From the NCBI GenBank assembly GCA_036850595.1, contig CM072170.1, forward strand, positions 15,311,306 to 15,375,305: a stretch of DNA of 64,000 nucleotides, read 5' to 3'. This stretch comes from Rhyacichthys aspro. Taxonomy: Eukaryota > Chordata > Actinopteri > Gobiiformes > Rhyacichthyidae. Positions within the stretch are counted from its first letter, which is position 1, and every line of letters begins with the position of its first letter. The notes beneath the pieces were generated by a model that was not told the origin of the DNA, made no database searches, and saw only the letters and a list, made by a program, of their open reading frames with translations. Shown one piece after another: positions 46,796 to 59,879 of this stretch. A program made the translations under genes and the position numbers.

Positions 46796-46985
46796 TTCAT
46801 TCATCTTCTTCTGCTTAGTCCAATAAGGCGTCGCAGCAGCTTTGGAGCTTAGGTGGGACACACTGAACAATGGCTACTCAGGCTGGGCTGACACTTATAG
46901 ACAGACAGTGGCAAACAACCGACAAACAACTGGCATTCAACCTCACATTCATTCACTAGAGGCCATTTAGATTGATCAGTTGAGT
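46796..46985 (-). repeat. tRNA-SINE, 3' part
   Basis: Reads 'attcattcatcttcttctgc' (tail), then gcagcagctttggagcttag and 'gggctgacacttatagac', and ends in 'cacattcattcactagaggc'. This matches the left half of the SINE at 37.76 kb in the same orientation. The tRNA-like head is missing. Confidence 0.66.
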
Positions 46986-47559
46986 GCTACTCCATTCAAG
47001 ATGTGTGCATTTAAAAGTGGATCCTGCAAGAGTGTGAAGCTATGTTCGCAGTGCTTCATGTAATATAGAAAAATACCTGCCAAATATCATAATGTAAAAA
47101 TATTATATCATATAACATTTTTTTTTTTTTTTATAAACAAAAGGCTTCTGTATCAAGAGCCATTATCTAACACTGACCTAATACACTTGATGGCTGAACT
47201 ATTAAAATGTAACGTTTGAAATAAACAGCAGTCTATGGATGGAGAAACATTATTACAGAAGTGATCTTCTCTCTACGTTTCTTGATAAAACAGACCAGTG
47301 TTTCTGTGTATTGTAGCTCAACATGTTTCGACATCCTGCAGTCTTTCTCAGAAGAGTCATGTGATGTTACTCTGTTTTGTCTTGTCAGCTGGTTTAAACA
47401 GGTTTTGTCATCCTGCCTGGAGCCAAAGGATACAGCGCCCCCTGTAGTCTGACTTTTTCAATACTGCATTACAGGTGTGGGACAGTACACCCCCTTTTTC
47501 TGGTTTACCATCTTCTCGTTTCCAAATTTGAATTCTGTAGTCTCAGCGACCTCATAGTG
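46986..47559. other. intergenic, AT-rich
   Basis: T15 run at 47118-47132; no gene seen. Confidence 0.45.
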
Positions 47560-47665
47560 AGGTATTGTCCTAGAGCCTTCAGTTGCCTTTTGTTTTTGTG
47601 AAGCCCTTTGCAGTAATTGTTATTGACATTCGGCTATATAAACTAAATTGAATTTGACGAATTTG
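47560..47665 (+). repeat. possible LINE 3' tail fragment
   Basis: tgtgaagccctttgcagtaa followed by cggctatataaactaaattg resembles the 'gtaaagcacttt...gctatataaataaaattg' ends of fish LINEs. No coding part is attached. Confidence 0.35.
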
Positions 47666-47889
47666 AAGACTAAATAAACCTATTTTGACTATAATCAAAA
47701 AAGGTTTGTTATTATTTTAGAAAAATTCCAAGAATGTGGTTGCTAAAGTTATTTTTGTACAAGGCCTGAAATGTCTGCAGTGATAGCTAATGCAGCAATA
47801 CATGGCTTACAGTATATTTGTGAAATTTTACTGCTGCTAACAAAAAAAAACATAATAATAATGTCTGTGCATTTCCTCATTTCCTTTAA
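47666..47889. other. short intergenic gap
   Basis: AT-rich; nothing identified. Confidence 0.4.
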
Positions 47890-48470
47890 CCTTCACAGTG
47901 TTCCACAGACGCTGACCAGTGGCCATAACAATCTGCATGCGCCCAGTTCCTCTTTGCTCTCAGCGGGCGCCCCAACAAGCTAATCTGCTTCCAGCTAAGT
48001 TGTCTGGCAGCCCATCCCAGAGCCGCTGGGCCCGTGACAACTGCCCCTGATAAGCTGCGAGCGTCCCCCTGATTCTGGTGACCTGATTGGCCTGTCTGGC
48101 CTATCGCCGTCTCTCAGTGGATCAGTGCAGGTTGAGCACCCACAAGAATCATCTCTGCCGACTTTCACACTCGTACATTGGATCCACACACGAGCCATGT
48201 GTGCGCGGCTGTGTTTAAAGTGGCCAATATAGCGTCACAGATTGAAGCAGAGATTGCCAGGCTTAGCATCTGCGACCCTCCCTCTCCCCGTGCCGCCTCC
48301 TCCCTCTGCTGCTCCTCTTTTCTGTTTCACAGTGATCCAATATTTCAGGCCGGGGCTATTTATCTGTGGCTCGAAAATGCAGCGCATGTCATGCAGGGCA
48401 GCCGGCGTTTCAGCGACATCACAAAGATGGATTAAGTCATGCGTTAAATTGCCTCTTTGAAGGAAATGAA
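47890..48470. promoter_or_regulatory. candidate conserved regulatory block
   Basis: GC-richer, repeat-free, with ctcagcgggcgccccaac, gataagctgcgagcgtcc, gtggccaatatagcgtcaca and ccggggctatttatctg. Open frames in several phases (67, 72 and 85 codons) reflect low stop density. The phrase read as VANIASQIEAEIARL in one frame looked protein-like, but it has no ATG-led exon structure or family match. Confidence 0.38.
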
Positions 48471-50035
48471 TAAATAAATTTCAAGGACTAATTCCTTGAC
48501 AGTGTGCCATCTCTTGTGAGAGTGTGATTGCATAATGCTGGCTTAAATGTTCCCCGCGCTCTGCTTTGTTGTGTTCCGTTGCCTTTTTTAATTCTCTGAA
48601 ATTACATTTCCTCTGACTTGGCAGTGTCACTAAAGCCATAACCACGTTGGTGCCTAAATGTATTAGCACATACATTTTTTATGTGTGCATTTAACAAAGC
48701 AAACACACAGTATAGCCTCGCTATATACTGTCTGCTTCTGTTGGAAACATCTGAAAAGCTTTCCAGATCTGATGCATTTTTTTTTTTTAAAGCCTAACAT
48801 GATACCTACAAGTTGTTGTTCTATTGGCAATACTTTTTCTAAAGCTTCTGATGTTGTATCTCAATAATGCTGTGGTGCCATATTTAGAGGGTAGGTCATC
48901 ACTCTAAGTTTTTTGGGGTTTACGCTCTGATTTTAATCCAACTTGAGAAATCATCATCCATCAATCAATTCTATCATGTTCAAAGAAGTTGACTAATGTG
49001 CTAACATGTGCGGTTTAAGATAGAGAGCAGTGGAGTTGGATTATGCTTGTGTGTTTTGTTACTTTATCAAGCGTCTATGGTGGATTTAAACATTGTAATA
49101 TGTAACATTTGCTAATAGTTACATTTTTATGATGGCGATCCACTGATGTAAACTGAGGACGCAACATATAGCAGTGGCTAAAACAAGACTGCATGCAACA
49201 ATAAACCAGCAAGCCAAAAAAAAAAAGAAAAATTCAGTATATGCACCAATTATCAATGCATGTAGATGCTGAGGCTAGTGTTTGTGGCTAGTGAATTTGC
49301 ACCATGTTGCTGGACTTTTTTGAAATTTACAGAAATTTGTTGTTGGAATTAGTTCATATTGAAATTGTGGGAAATTTTTGCAAAATGTTCAAATTTTGTT
49401 GGTTTGGGTACATTTAAATTTATGGAAGATGTGTTTGTGCGAGAACAGTGTTTTAAACATCGGGAATTGAATTTTTGAAACTTTGAAAACGTTGAAAATT
49501 GATACCAAAGCTGGATATATAAATAGTAGAACTAGACGGGAGGTGGATAAAAATGTTAATGGAACACATGCTTCAAAGTAACCCTATGGTGAAAAAAATA
49601 ATTTAATTCAAAGTATAAATCATATCAATACTAAACGTAATAGCACACTATTCCAAGTGCTGATGCTGTGCATTTCTGGGGCTATAAAAATAATTCCCCG
49701 TTTTTCTTTTTGTGGCAGTTTGGGATACTGGTCTTCAAAGATCTTTCCAGAGTTTCAAAGAATATATTATTTGGATCCTCAATGACACGTAGCTTATTGA
49801 TACCAGCCATCCCTGCTTTTGCATTTTCACCACACAATATTGCTGACCTGAAAAAATCAAAAATGCAATCAAGAATCAAGAAAAGTATAAAAAAATGAAA
49901 CAAAGCCGTCGCTCTTCGAAGCCAACAGCTAGCATTTACTGTTTGTAGCTCATTTTTATAAACATCAGCTAGACATTAGCTTTTATATATGCACATCTCA
50001 TGTCACTAGCATCAAAAGAATTCCTATTGATCATC
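48471..50035. other. intergenic, nothing recognised
   Basis: T run at about 48778-48788, A run at about 49216-49226, otherwise unique-looking AT-rich sequence. Confidence 0.45.
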
Positions 50036-50039
50036 TCTC

Positions 50040-50450
50040 CTGTTAATAAGTGAACATCTGCCGAGGATTAATAAAGGTAAAAACCCATTCAGTGTCATGG
50101 GAGCTAAGCGGAGGTCTATCCCGGTTCTTACTTCTCTTCTTCTGACATGCTTCGCTGCGCTGTCACTCGGCAATAGTGCATTAATTAATTGAAACTGAAT
50201 GTCTCTTTTCCCCATATCTCCCCATTCACTCCACACATTTTAAACAGAATAATTCTCTTTGTTCCCGTGGTAATTTCTCTGCAAAATGCCCTCAAGCTTT
50301 ACTCCGGCATTGATTTAAACGTCATTCTCCATTTATCTCTTTTCCTGAGCAGATGCATCTCGACTTACTCTCTAGTGAAACGCTGCGCAATTATACATGA
50401 GGGAGACTTTGAGCGACGCAGATTGTTGTAATCAGGGGCTGACACTGAAT
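50040..50450. promoter_or_regulatory. candidate conserved element with TAATTA cluster
   Basis: Contains gcattaattaattgaaac (overlapping homeodomain-type TAATTA sites, about 50179), ggcattgatttaaacgtcat and gagcgacgcagattg. Repeat-free and less AT-rich than the next 1.7 kb. No coding frame with features. Confidence 0.35.
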
Positions 50451-52179
50451 TAGCAGTGAAAGGCCTCAGGGAAAAAAGAGACTTTTAATGACACTGAGAT
50501 TCATTGGTGGGAATCATTCTTGCAGTGGATTAACATGCTATGCTAACGGTATCAAGATCATCTGTTGTGTTGACTAATATCCTATATCAGATTGTTAAAT
50601 TCATGTTTTGGTAGAATTTAAATTGTAAAAATCTATTAAGACTAAGAAAGTCCCGATGTTTCACATTAAAGTACTTGTACAGATGAGAGTACGTAATAAT
50701 ATCAAAACATGCATGGTTTTGGTCGTGTATTAGCTGTTAGCTGGGAGTCTGTTTTTTAGCTTCTTGACACATTTTAAGGCATAGTTCACTATTATATACT
50801 ATAATTTTGGAGCTAATATACTATACAAAGAAGACCGTTTCAACGCCACAGAGGCTAAACCTGTACTGCTCGAAATGAGATGTGAAGTGAAATTATTTTT
50901 ATTTTAAAAATGTAACATTTAAAACACTAAACTACTATAATGCCTGTCTTTAAAGGATATTGCCACAGTAGGTTATTCGTTGATGAGATATGGACTCATT
51001 GTTGTTTCAGCTAGCAACACTGAAGCACTTGTACCGTGGAGTGCTAAGCTAAGATTTAAAAAATGAGGAACTAAAGCAGCCATACTAAATGCTAGCACTT
51101 AGCTCATTCATCTTCAGATTAACACAGAAAAGCTCACTGTAGCTCATAGATATTTCAATGTTGAAGTCCATTAGCATAAAAAGGTCAATAGAAAACTAGC
51201 TAGGAATAAAACTTAACTAAACATCATTCTGTGATGGAAAAGGAAGCTCTATACAAGACTATATTCTTTCTTTTTTTTTCAGCAAAACTTGGGCCAACAG
51301 AACTTACTGTATGTGCTGTGTCAATGTCACCTATATATAAAGACAAAAGTTAAAGATTTTTTTTAAGAGTTTTTGATGTATACAATGGTTCTACAGTCTT
51401 TCAAAATAAAATTACACATTCAGAATTGAAGTTTGTGCAAAAAAGTCACAACACATTATATTACACTACACAGAAATGGCTTGAGTAAAGCAACTTACAA
51501 TAAACTTACAAAAAAAATACAACACTGGCAGTAATAATAGTAACAATGAATAAAATCCTGAGCACCAATCAAACAGCTAATGGGACTGCTCATGAGGAAA
51601 TGATGAATGAAAACAAACTGGAAGGTCTTGTCATTTTTGCTAAAATTATGTCTTTATGATTAATGTCCTGATGTCAGTACAGAGGGTTACTTAAATGTAA
51701 TTAAATTATATCTTTTTATATGTTCTTCAAAGCTCTTTAACAACAAGGATACTAAGGATAACTGTTATTAAGCTTGCTCTGTCAAAACTGCCGATCTGAC
51801 ACTCTTAATGGCGCAGAAAGGTGGTCAAACTAAACACAAGTGCACAGATGTCCTTTAAGAAGTTCAAGGCAGGACTAGAACTAGAATAATGACTTTTCTG
51901 TCTGGCCCAGTCTTATTAAAAATCAGAGTCGTGTCATTTCTCTTAAAAAAAAGAACATTGCCTGTGAAGAATTACAAAGCATGTCTAAATTATTCTCTTC
52001 AAGACAGCCAGTGACAAAATATGTTGGGACGACTGCACTTTATTATTGAAGACAGTTAAACTAGTTGATGTATGAAGAATGTTTGACAGAAAATGAAGCC
52101 AAATAAGGATCATTTGATAAAACTATTGAGAAATTAAGAGAGTGAAATTGTGAGAAATATTTAAATATGTGTAATCATG
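50451..52179. other. intergenic, AT-rich
   Basis: No gene, repeat family or island was identified over about 1.7 kb. Confidence 0.5.
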
Positions 52180-52689
52180 TTGTAGAACAATGGTGTCAAA
52201 CTCAAAGTGGTGAGGGGCCGCAGTAGTAAATAAGAAACATTTCAGGGGCCAAAAACGTTGACAAATCCTGCTAAAACATGTTCAAATGCAAATAAACACT
52301 ACTCAAATCCAACTGAAATCTAATTAAATCCAACTAAAACCGACTCAAGTCCAACTAAAACCAGTTTAAGTCCATATTAAACCTGCTTAAATCAAACTAA
52401 AACCTGTTAAAGTCCATATAAAACCTATTCAAATCCTACTGAAATCTAAACAAATCCAACTAAAACCAGCTCAAGTCCAACTAAAACCTCTTTACGTCCA
52501 TATAAAACCTGCTCATATGCAAACAAATCTAACTGAAACTTGTTGAAATCAATATAAAACCTGTTAAAATCCAACTAAAACCTAAAACCCAAAAATATTA
52601 CCTACAAAAAGTATTGAAGGGCCATATAAAACATTGCGAAGGGCCGCATTTGGCTCCTGGGCCTTGAGTTTGACATTTGTGTTGTAGAA
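52180..52689 (-). mobile_element. hAT-type element with perfect 8-bp target duplication, reverse orientation
   Basis: The element is 52188-52681. Target site ttgtagaa is present at 52180-52187 and 52682-52689. Ends: CAATGGTGTCAAACTCAAAG on the left and, read in reverse, CACAAATGTCAAACTCAAGG on the right. The core is an array of 20-23-bp units (aaatccaactaaaacctgtt and variants) from about 52260 to 52590. Relative to its ends the array points the opposite way from the 3.4-kb copy. No transposase. Confidence 0.86.
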
Positions 52690-53079
52690 CATGTAAATGC
52701 AGATATGTTTAGGCCTTTTCTGATGACCCTAAAGGCCCTGATGGTTCCCCTCTGCACTGCACCATTACCAAGACAAGATCCTTCTCATTAGACTGACCAG
52801 TGTAATAAACTTGGCGACTAAAAATATACTTGCTGATGTACTATCCATTTAGATACCATCCATTGTAAGGAATCCCAGTTTAAAAATCCCTTCTTTGCAA
52901 ATCCTTCTATAAAGCACAGTGTGTGAGAAGAAAACACAGAAGAGTTAGTCTGCAGTGTGTCTCTGGAGGCGGGTGAATCTAAAGTGATGGAGGTGAGAGT
53001 CTGAGCAGAGGGCACACTTCTCAACAGCTCGGCCTATTACCTGCTCTAATGGAGGCCCTTCTGTCGGAGACAAAAGCCC
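52690..53079. other. intergenic, nothing recognised
   Basis: No supported feature; the 68-codon minus frame is unremarkable. Confidence 0.45.
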
Positions 53080-53190
53080 TGGGTTGTTTTGCATCAGCTC
53101 TTCTGATGATTGGCCGCGGCCCGTCCCACGTCGATGGAGTCAATTAAAAGCTCCATCCGTCAAGCGCCTACTGACGCCCAGCCTCGACAG
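53080..53190. promoter_or_regulatory. small candidate conserved element
   Basis: tctgatgattggccgcggcc is followed by cacgtcgatggagtcaatta and caagcgcctactgacgccc. It combines a PBX-like TGATTGG with CpGs in a short repeat-free island. Confidence 0.28.
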
Positions 53191-54649
53191 AAACACACAA
53201 ACCACTAAACCTCGTCGGAAACACACACTATACCGAGTCTTGATGGGAACACACACACAAAGCGCTCATCAATTTACTACCACTAGTGTCTCCTATTCAT
53301 CATACTTCACTCCATCACCTTTATTTCTTTCTATCAGTTCCATTACTTTCTTTTTTTTTTCCTTCCTTGCGTTACTTTTCTTCCTTATCCTTCCTTAGCC
53401 ACAAAAATCACCAGTGTTAAATTAACACAGTGGGTAATGGAATTATAGAAACACATTAACAGTTAAGGCTCATTTATGCTCCCGTTACGTACAGTATGTA
53501 GTAGATTGTCTGGTACAAATGTTAGTATCTCAGCCTTTGTACTTCCAAACGTTATCCACATGAGCTCTGGTGTTGTGTTCAAAAATGTTTAGGGTAGAAC
53601 GAATGGAGCCAAAGATTTCACTAAAGAACACAAACTAGAACAACAACAAACATGGTGACACTGGAGGTGGTCATTAATAATGTATATTTTAAGAAAGAGG
53701 CAAGATTGGCGTAGGTCTGAGTGGCCTCTGAAGTCATCACATCTTGAGGAGAAGGAATTTGCTTGTCTCATTCTGCTGAGGCAAGAAATAGACATCAGCA
53801 CTGTCTATTTCTATTCAGCAGCAACACATTCTGGTTCTCTCATATACATTATTTTCAACACTTTGTCTGCACAGGCTTTAGACGACTTGCTCTTCCGGTG
53901 AAATCGCGTATTAAACTTTTTATCAACTCACACAATCACTCCTTAAAAAGTGCCGACATTGACTCCTGGTTTCATTTTTAAGTAGAGCTCATCACCGCCC
54001 CCTATGGCCAACGCATGTACTGCTCCATTGGTTCATAAGTGCAAGCTTCAGGAAAAGTACACACAAAATGGACACAGAGACTTCTGTCCATATCCCACTG
54101 TGTATCTAACATGACATAACACAACATGGAGATAGAATAAAACGTATTGGTGTTTAATTTCATTCAAACATTGACAATGAATGAGTGACATGAGTTCAGT
54201 CTGAGTCATTGTGATGCTGATGCGAAATAAAAATCTCACCAAGGTCAAAGCCCACCTTTGGTATTGGTTTCTAATAATCTTCCTTCCTTACTTTTCTGTA
54301 AATTCATTTTGATATGACTCTGGATGAAGATCATGTTAAGTTTATGAGTCTGTCTGTTCATCTGAGACTTGCTCAAACCATAACTGATGAGTTACCGAGT
54401 AAAACATGAAGCATTTTTTATCCAAAAGCACAACATCCTGAACGAACATTACTCTCGCTGTTTATTTGATCATCCACATGAGTTGTAATTGTTGGACACT
54501 GCCTTTGAGGAAGAGATACAACTTTTCCATTGCCTCTGAATCATGATGGGGAAGAGTGCATTGAAAAGCAGATCATAAAGACAGAAAGCCTCAGGAATTC
54601 AGTCACATAGTGAACTAAAAATGAACTAGTGGTGTTTACATAATCCTCA
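53191..54649. other. intergenic with a polypyrimidine tract at 53.29-53.40 kb
   Basis: The tract at 53285-53400 is almost all C and T (tttctttttttttttccttc-like). Otherwise no gene, repeat or island could be supported. Confidence 0.45.
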
Positions 54650-54805
54650 TTAACTCCCAGTTTCAATGTGATATTGTGCTCCTTTGATATTTCATTCTTA
54701 CCTTTTATCTTTCTTGCTTTCCTTCCTTCTTCCTCATGTTTTGTCATTCTTTCCATGTTTTACTTCATACTTACACCTACCTACCTTCCTTACTTCTTTC
54801 CTTTG
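54650..54805 (+). repeat. polypyrimidine low-complexity tract
   Basis: C/T-rich run with repeated ttcctt words (tgctttccttccttcttcct). Simple low-complexity DNA; such mirror-like pyrimidine tracts can favour triplex structure, but no function is shown. Confidence 0.7.
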
Positions 54806-56023
54806 TGGAAGACTCAACTGGGACTTGGTCAGGACTTTAGAGGATTGTGCACTGGTTTAAAAAGCGCAGTTCATTGTGTCCAGTTTCCATTTAGTGCTGT
54901 GTGATTTCAAACACAAGCATGAAGAACAGCAAGGGTCAGATACCATCTTCCTGCTCCGTCATTCCAAAATTGAAGATGGTTGGTTTGTTTGACATTAATG
55001 CAAGTATGTCACAATGTTGTGTCACACTTTTGTGTCACACTGTTGAACAGATTTCTTCAGACATAATAAATCTAATAAAAATACTTCCCTTAATCCATTC
55101 CTTACCCCTTTCTCTCTCACTGATTTGTTTCTCCTCTTTAAAACCCAGCAGGGCGCTAAAACCTTTACTTCTGCTTATTCCATTGCCTTTTTCATTCCAA
55201 GGCTAATTCTAATTCACTCACTCTCTTGACTATTGACAGCATGATATATTTAAAATGGGCACCTTAAGCTCCCATAAAAAAAAAACCAACAATCCATTCA
55301 GGAAAAACTGGAGCTGATAAATTCACATTCACATATTTGTATTTGCACTAATAGGATTAGGACGAGCCAGGCCTCATGCTGCTGTTGGCTCGCTATACCA
55401 TCTTGAACACTCTGCCAACAAACACACTTATACCCAGCCATCACTATGTTTAAAAAAGCCTATGTATTTTCCCAGTGTGCAATATTCTTCTAATTAAGCG
55501 GCACAGTGCAGTAAATACAACAAATGGGCTATAACACAGGCCATACAGAAAACAATAGAGGTCCAATAACCACTTTTGGTGTGAATTATGGACTTAATAT
55601 TTCCGTATTAGCTGGCTGCACTTTAAAAGTCAAAGCATTCCCCTTAGCTTTCCTCCCAAGACGCTTCGGAGTCGTTGTAAACAGCACAAACTCCAACGTT
55701 TGCAGTGAGCTTCAGTTTAATCAGAACAGATCTGTTTTGAGAAGAGCAGTGTCAGTGTCCCAGGACCATCCAGACAAAGTGTGAGGGCTCCTGAGTGGAA
55801 AACAGAAAAGCTGCAAGTGCTTATTCTGAAATTGTAATAGTGCAAAACCAATTTCTCATATAGTGGGACAGTTAACAGCCCAGACAAGAAAAAAAAGGTG
55901 ATATGTTATGCAGTTTTTGCACAAAGAACACTGGGAGTTTTAGCCCCCGCAATGTCAGCCTTGACATTCCAGGTGCAAAATCAAGTCATTTTTTTTCTGC
56001 CTTGTATTTGGCACAATAGACAC
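54806..56023. other. intergenic, nothing firm
   Basis: A small less AT-rich spot near 55490-55560 (attaagcggcacagtgcagt). The 101- and 86-codon frames are not recognised. Confidence 0.42.
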
Positions 56024-56523
56024 TAGGCCCTGTCCCAATACCCACACTTTCCAAGTGCATAGTGTGTCCCAATTCTCCAGTAACATTCTGAACCGCACTT
56101 TACTGCCCCCTTTATCCACACTTACAGCAAGAGTGCATCAAAACTGACTTTGCTGAACAATACCACCCACAATCCCTTTTGTGGAGAAATTTCAAATGGA
56201 TGCGGCGTTCATTTGTAAGCAACGAAATACAATGAGCGAATTTTAAACAACTGGCAAAAATGGAAAACATATTAAAAGCTAAAAGGGTGAAGACACAAAC
56301 ACTTTATAAATGTTGTGTACATGCCTTGTCTTTCCTTGAGCAAAATTTCTCCAACTATCTGCTGTTGTTGACTTTCTGATAAATCCAGCAACAGTTTAGC
56401 AAACATCGCTACAGAAGACAGCATCATCCTTGCTCGTTTTTCTGTTTGGCCTTGCTCTGATCATAATGAAAGTTACAGAGAAGGAAGTGCTTAGGGCATA
56501 GTTGTGTATTGGGACAAGACCCT
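56024..56523. mobile_element. MITE-like element with inverted ends
   Basis: Left end taggccctgtcccaataccc (56024) and right end gtattgggacaagaccct (56506-56523) are inverted copies matching at about 14 of 18 positions. Sub-terminal words (ccaagtgcatag and gcttagggcatag) also pair loosely. The 'ctgtcccaat' end is typical of a widespread fish MITE type. The length of 500 bp without a transposase frame fits a non-autonomous element. The superfamily is not certain. Confidence 0.62.
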
Positions 56524-57529
56524 CGTAAAAGCACTTCATTTTAATATTCATCTTTGATTGTTGCTCTCTCTTCAGCTTGAACTTTACAAACTACAGCAGG
56601 CTCAGAAGATCAAAACTAAAACATATTAGTCCCATTCGGTTTACAAAAGGCTGTACTCTTGATGTAGTATTTCTGGATTTCCAATCCAATCTTGAAAAGC
56701 ATGAGGGTTAAAACTTTCCAGAACAATAAAAATTACTCTGAGAACATTTGAACATTTCATTTAAATGCCAAGGTCCTGTTGTGCAGAAATCTTATTGTTG
56801 TTACTAATAATTGAGTGCTATTATTCCTATTTTTTAAATCAGAGACAGTTTTTTTTCCCCAAGCTCCATATCCTGTGATCATTCTTTCATATTACCAGTT
56901 GGATAAACATGTTATTTTTATCTGTGATTATGAGCAATTGGTAATTGATTTTTTTTTTGTGTGATAACTGTCAGTGTGTGAGTCTCTGAGCATTAGATCA
57001 AGAGCTTGTGATCAAGTGGAAAGATAGAAACTACACTGATGTTGTCAAAAAATACACCACCAACCGGGAACACATGAATTAGAATGTCCCTTTCATTTAT
57101 ATTGACATGCAAAAAAACATTTAAAACGTTAGAATAAATATTGGACTGCTGTATGTGTGTGTTACTTAACCAAATGTGCATTTACATAACATATGCAAAT
57201 CCTGTGGACATCCTCCAGACTTTTGATGCAGGGGAATGCACACATTTAGCATTAGTTTAAAGGCAATTCTCCAGACACCCTCCATGTGAAAGTTATATTA
57301 GAAATGCATTGCTATAGTTAATTAGTAAGAATTAAAATGCCTTATTACACTGTGCACCAGTGCTAAACGTGAATCTACTATATGCCTTGTGCTTTAGATC
57401 ATTAAAACCTGGCTCTGTGATGTTACAAACAAAAAGCTAAATGGTCTTCAAACTTTCTCAAACTACCCCCTTTGCCATTAGGTAACAAAGAGACCACCAA
57501 ATCAAGACAAATACGGAATAGAGAATGAT
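56524..57529. other. intergenic, AT-rich
   Basis: T runs at about 56849 and 56951; no gene or family repeat identified. Confidence 0.45.
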
Positions 57530-57790
57530 TTAATCAATCAAAGCGCTGATATTTTTTGCAGGGGATTTGATATCATTTGGTCTGATTTGGGTTAAATGAT
57601 GTGGAAACCTGCTAATGAACGAGTTGGATAACAGAAGACAGCGCTCGGTAATAATTCTCGGCCTGTTTAACACGTACAAGTCACTGATGGGCTCCAAATT
57701 GAGTGTGTAAAGCCTATTCATCTTGACCGCCCCCTGTCATTTCCTGGAAGCTCCCTGCCACATTGATTAAGTTCAACAAAAGCCTTGTTA
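57530..57790. promoter_or_regulatory. strong candidate for a conserved non-coding element
   Basis: Repeat-free island starting tgatttaatcaatcaaagcg (overlapping homeodomain- or PBX-like sites), then gatttgatatcatttggtct, gacagcgctcggtaataat and ctcggcctgtttaacacg, ending ccacattgattaagttc. Composition and word order differ sharply from the AT-rich flanks. The minus-strand frame of 63 codons has no domain. Confidence 0.4.
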
Positions 57791-58239
57791 GCAGACACTG
57801 AGGGATGAAGAAAGCACGCTACAGGCAAAGTCATTACTGAGCTTTGTAGTGGAGACCATTTTGAGTGAGAAAACGTCTCTCCGAAAGTTCCCAGCAGTTA
57901 GAATGTTGGTAATTAAAAGTTTAACATTAGCTTGTGATGGTAAGTGATACTATTTTGTGACCACAACAAGACTAGGGCAGGGACAAACAAGACAATTTTA
58001 AAGTCTTAACATGGACCTCAAACATAAAAACAGCTTCAAACAACTTGCATGTATCACTAGTGAAAGACAACTAAAAAACAATGCAAAGTCCCTTTATTGG
58101 AGCCATTCGACATGGGAAGCCAACAAAAAGTGATTAAATTCATTATTTATAAAGTACTTGCACTGATATTGTGAAGCTATATTAGAACCATTGCATTATT
58201 ATTACTATTGCAACCACGCCCTCTGGCTATAGTTTAGAC
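57791..58239. other. intergenic, nothing recognised
   Basis: No supported feature. Confidence 0.45.
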
Positions 58240-58797
58240 CAAACAGCTGCTCTTTGGTCTTGATCCGGACCAAACTAAACCAAGGTCCGGTTTGTTTGTA
58301 GTTTAAAAGCACGTATGGCGATAGTTCGGACATTCAGACCAAAAGAAGGACGTCCAATTAAACACAGGAAGAAGTGTAAACCGAGGAAGGAAAATGGCAA
58401 AAATGGATATTGCATATAAAATGCATAGATTGCATTGTTTTACATTTTGTGTGGCTCTATTTTTTGTCCCAAGCTACAGAAGATGCCTCCTGTGAATCCA
58501 ACCATTTTCTAATGAGCTTTACAGCAATTCAAATCATGTCTTAAACAGTGCATTTGAAGTTTCTGCTGTTTGTATTAATTCTATCTTGTCTTTATAGGCC
58601 TTACTGTGGTCTTATTATTGTATTTCTCTTGTTAAACTGTAACCGCTGACGAGACACATTCACCACTTTAAAAGAAGGCACACCTCCTGTCGTCATGACA
58701 ACAGTAATCACAGTTTAAGGGAAAGTTACAGAATTTAACTAATTTGTGAGTTTTTAGTGCAGACCTTAGTGTGGACTGAGGTGTGAAAATGCCTTTA
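58240..58797. mobile_element. possible non-autonomous DNA transposon
   Basis: Words ttgatccggaccaaactaaa and ggtccggtttgtttgtagt near the left, and gtgtggactgaggtgtgaaa near the right, resemble fish hAT-type elements whose ends combine 'tggtccggaccaaa' with 'gtgtgaaaa'. The left terminus could not be paired, so the extent is approximate. Confidence 0.33.
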
Positions 58798-59879
58798 GAT
58801 GAATCTCACAATTCCACATTTCACTCTGTTCACAGTTTGTGAGCATCTATGGAAGCTTTGCAAGGAAAACCCTCTTGTCTTGGGGTATAATCTGTCCTTG
58901 TCTGCAACAGTCAGTGCATTTACATTCAGAACTTCCTCCGACACAGCTCAATTAAACACGCTCCGCTGGACTTTTTTGAGTTTGCATGCGCCGACAAAGT
59001 GAAACTACTGTGTTCCTAGCCGCTGCGACTAATGCACAGTGAACACAACAAAGTAAGAAAAACTCCTCACTCAGAAACTGCCCCTTTCAAAAGCACATGA
59101 ACACATCAAAATCTACAATAGACTAGCTTTTTCTTTTTAAAAGTTTGCAGCATGACAGAGCTAAACAACTAACAAACAGGAGCCTATGGCAGTGTGACCC
59201 ACTGTGAACATGCAGCAATAGTCTGACAATGAATCCCATTATCCAGGTGTGTTACTCTGCTTTGAGACACAACTGAGCAAAAAGCAACCAGTTTATTTCC
59301 AATCCACGCCCATATCAGGAAGGTGACTGTATAGACACCTGAGAGGAATGAGTCCAAGCAAAACCTGGCAGCTTGAGACCACCACGAGGACCCAAACCCC
59401 AACCAGAGCAGCAACAATCAGTTTTATCTTTTTCTACACTTGTATACCATTAGGTCATTGAAAAGTCTTGAGTAAAGACCATCTTAAACTCTTGTTAAAT
59501 CTGTATGTCTCAACATGATTGCAGTATTTTGTGCACTCAAAAAGTTTAATGCAAGGATAACTGCAAAATCAAAGATCAGGAAAATGTCTGACTAGAAAAA
59601 AGACAGTTTATGATTACAAACCAATATAGCCAATCTAAGTAGGCCTGTATATCATCATCAAAGTACCATGAAAACAAACACACACCTATTAATGTAAAGT
59701 TTTCGAGTCAAAAAGAAAATGGATTTCATCAATTCCTGTGAGTCAGTGTCACTTTCTTTTTTGTAGATGTTTGGATCAGATGAAGGCCACTTTTAATATG
59801 TTTTGTTACAATTAGCTTTGATATGCAAGCTGTTATCACCTGAACAGACTAGATTCTTCCCATATTACTTCTAACATTT
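58798..59879. other. intergenic, nothing recognised
   Basis: The 67- and 77-codon frames lack features; no repeat family found. Confidence 0.45.

Noticed and set aside
48178..48435. Frame containing VANIASQIEAEIARL as a coding exon
   Set aside because: No splice sites bracket it convincingly, several other phases are also open, and no family was recognised.
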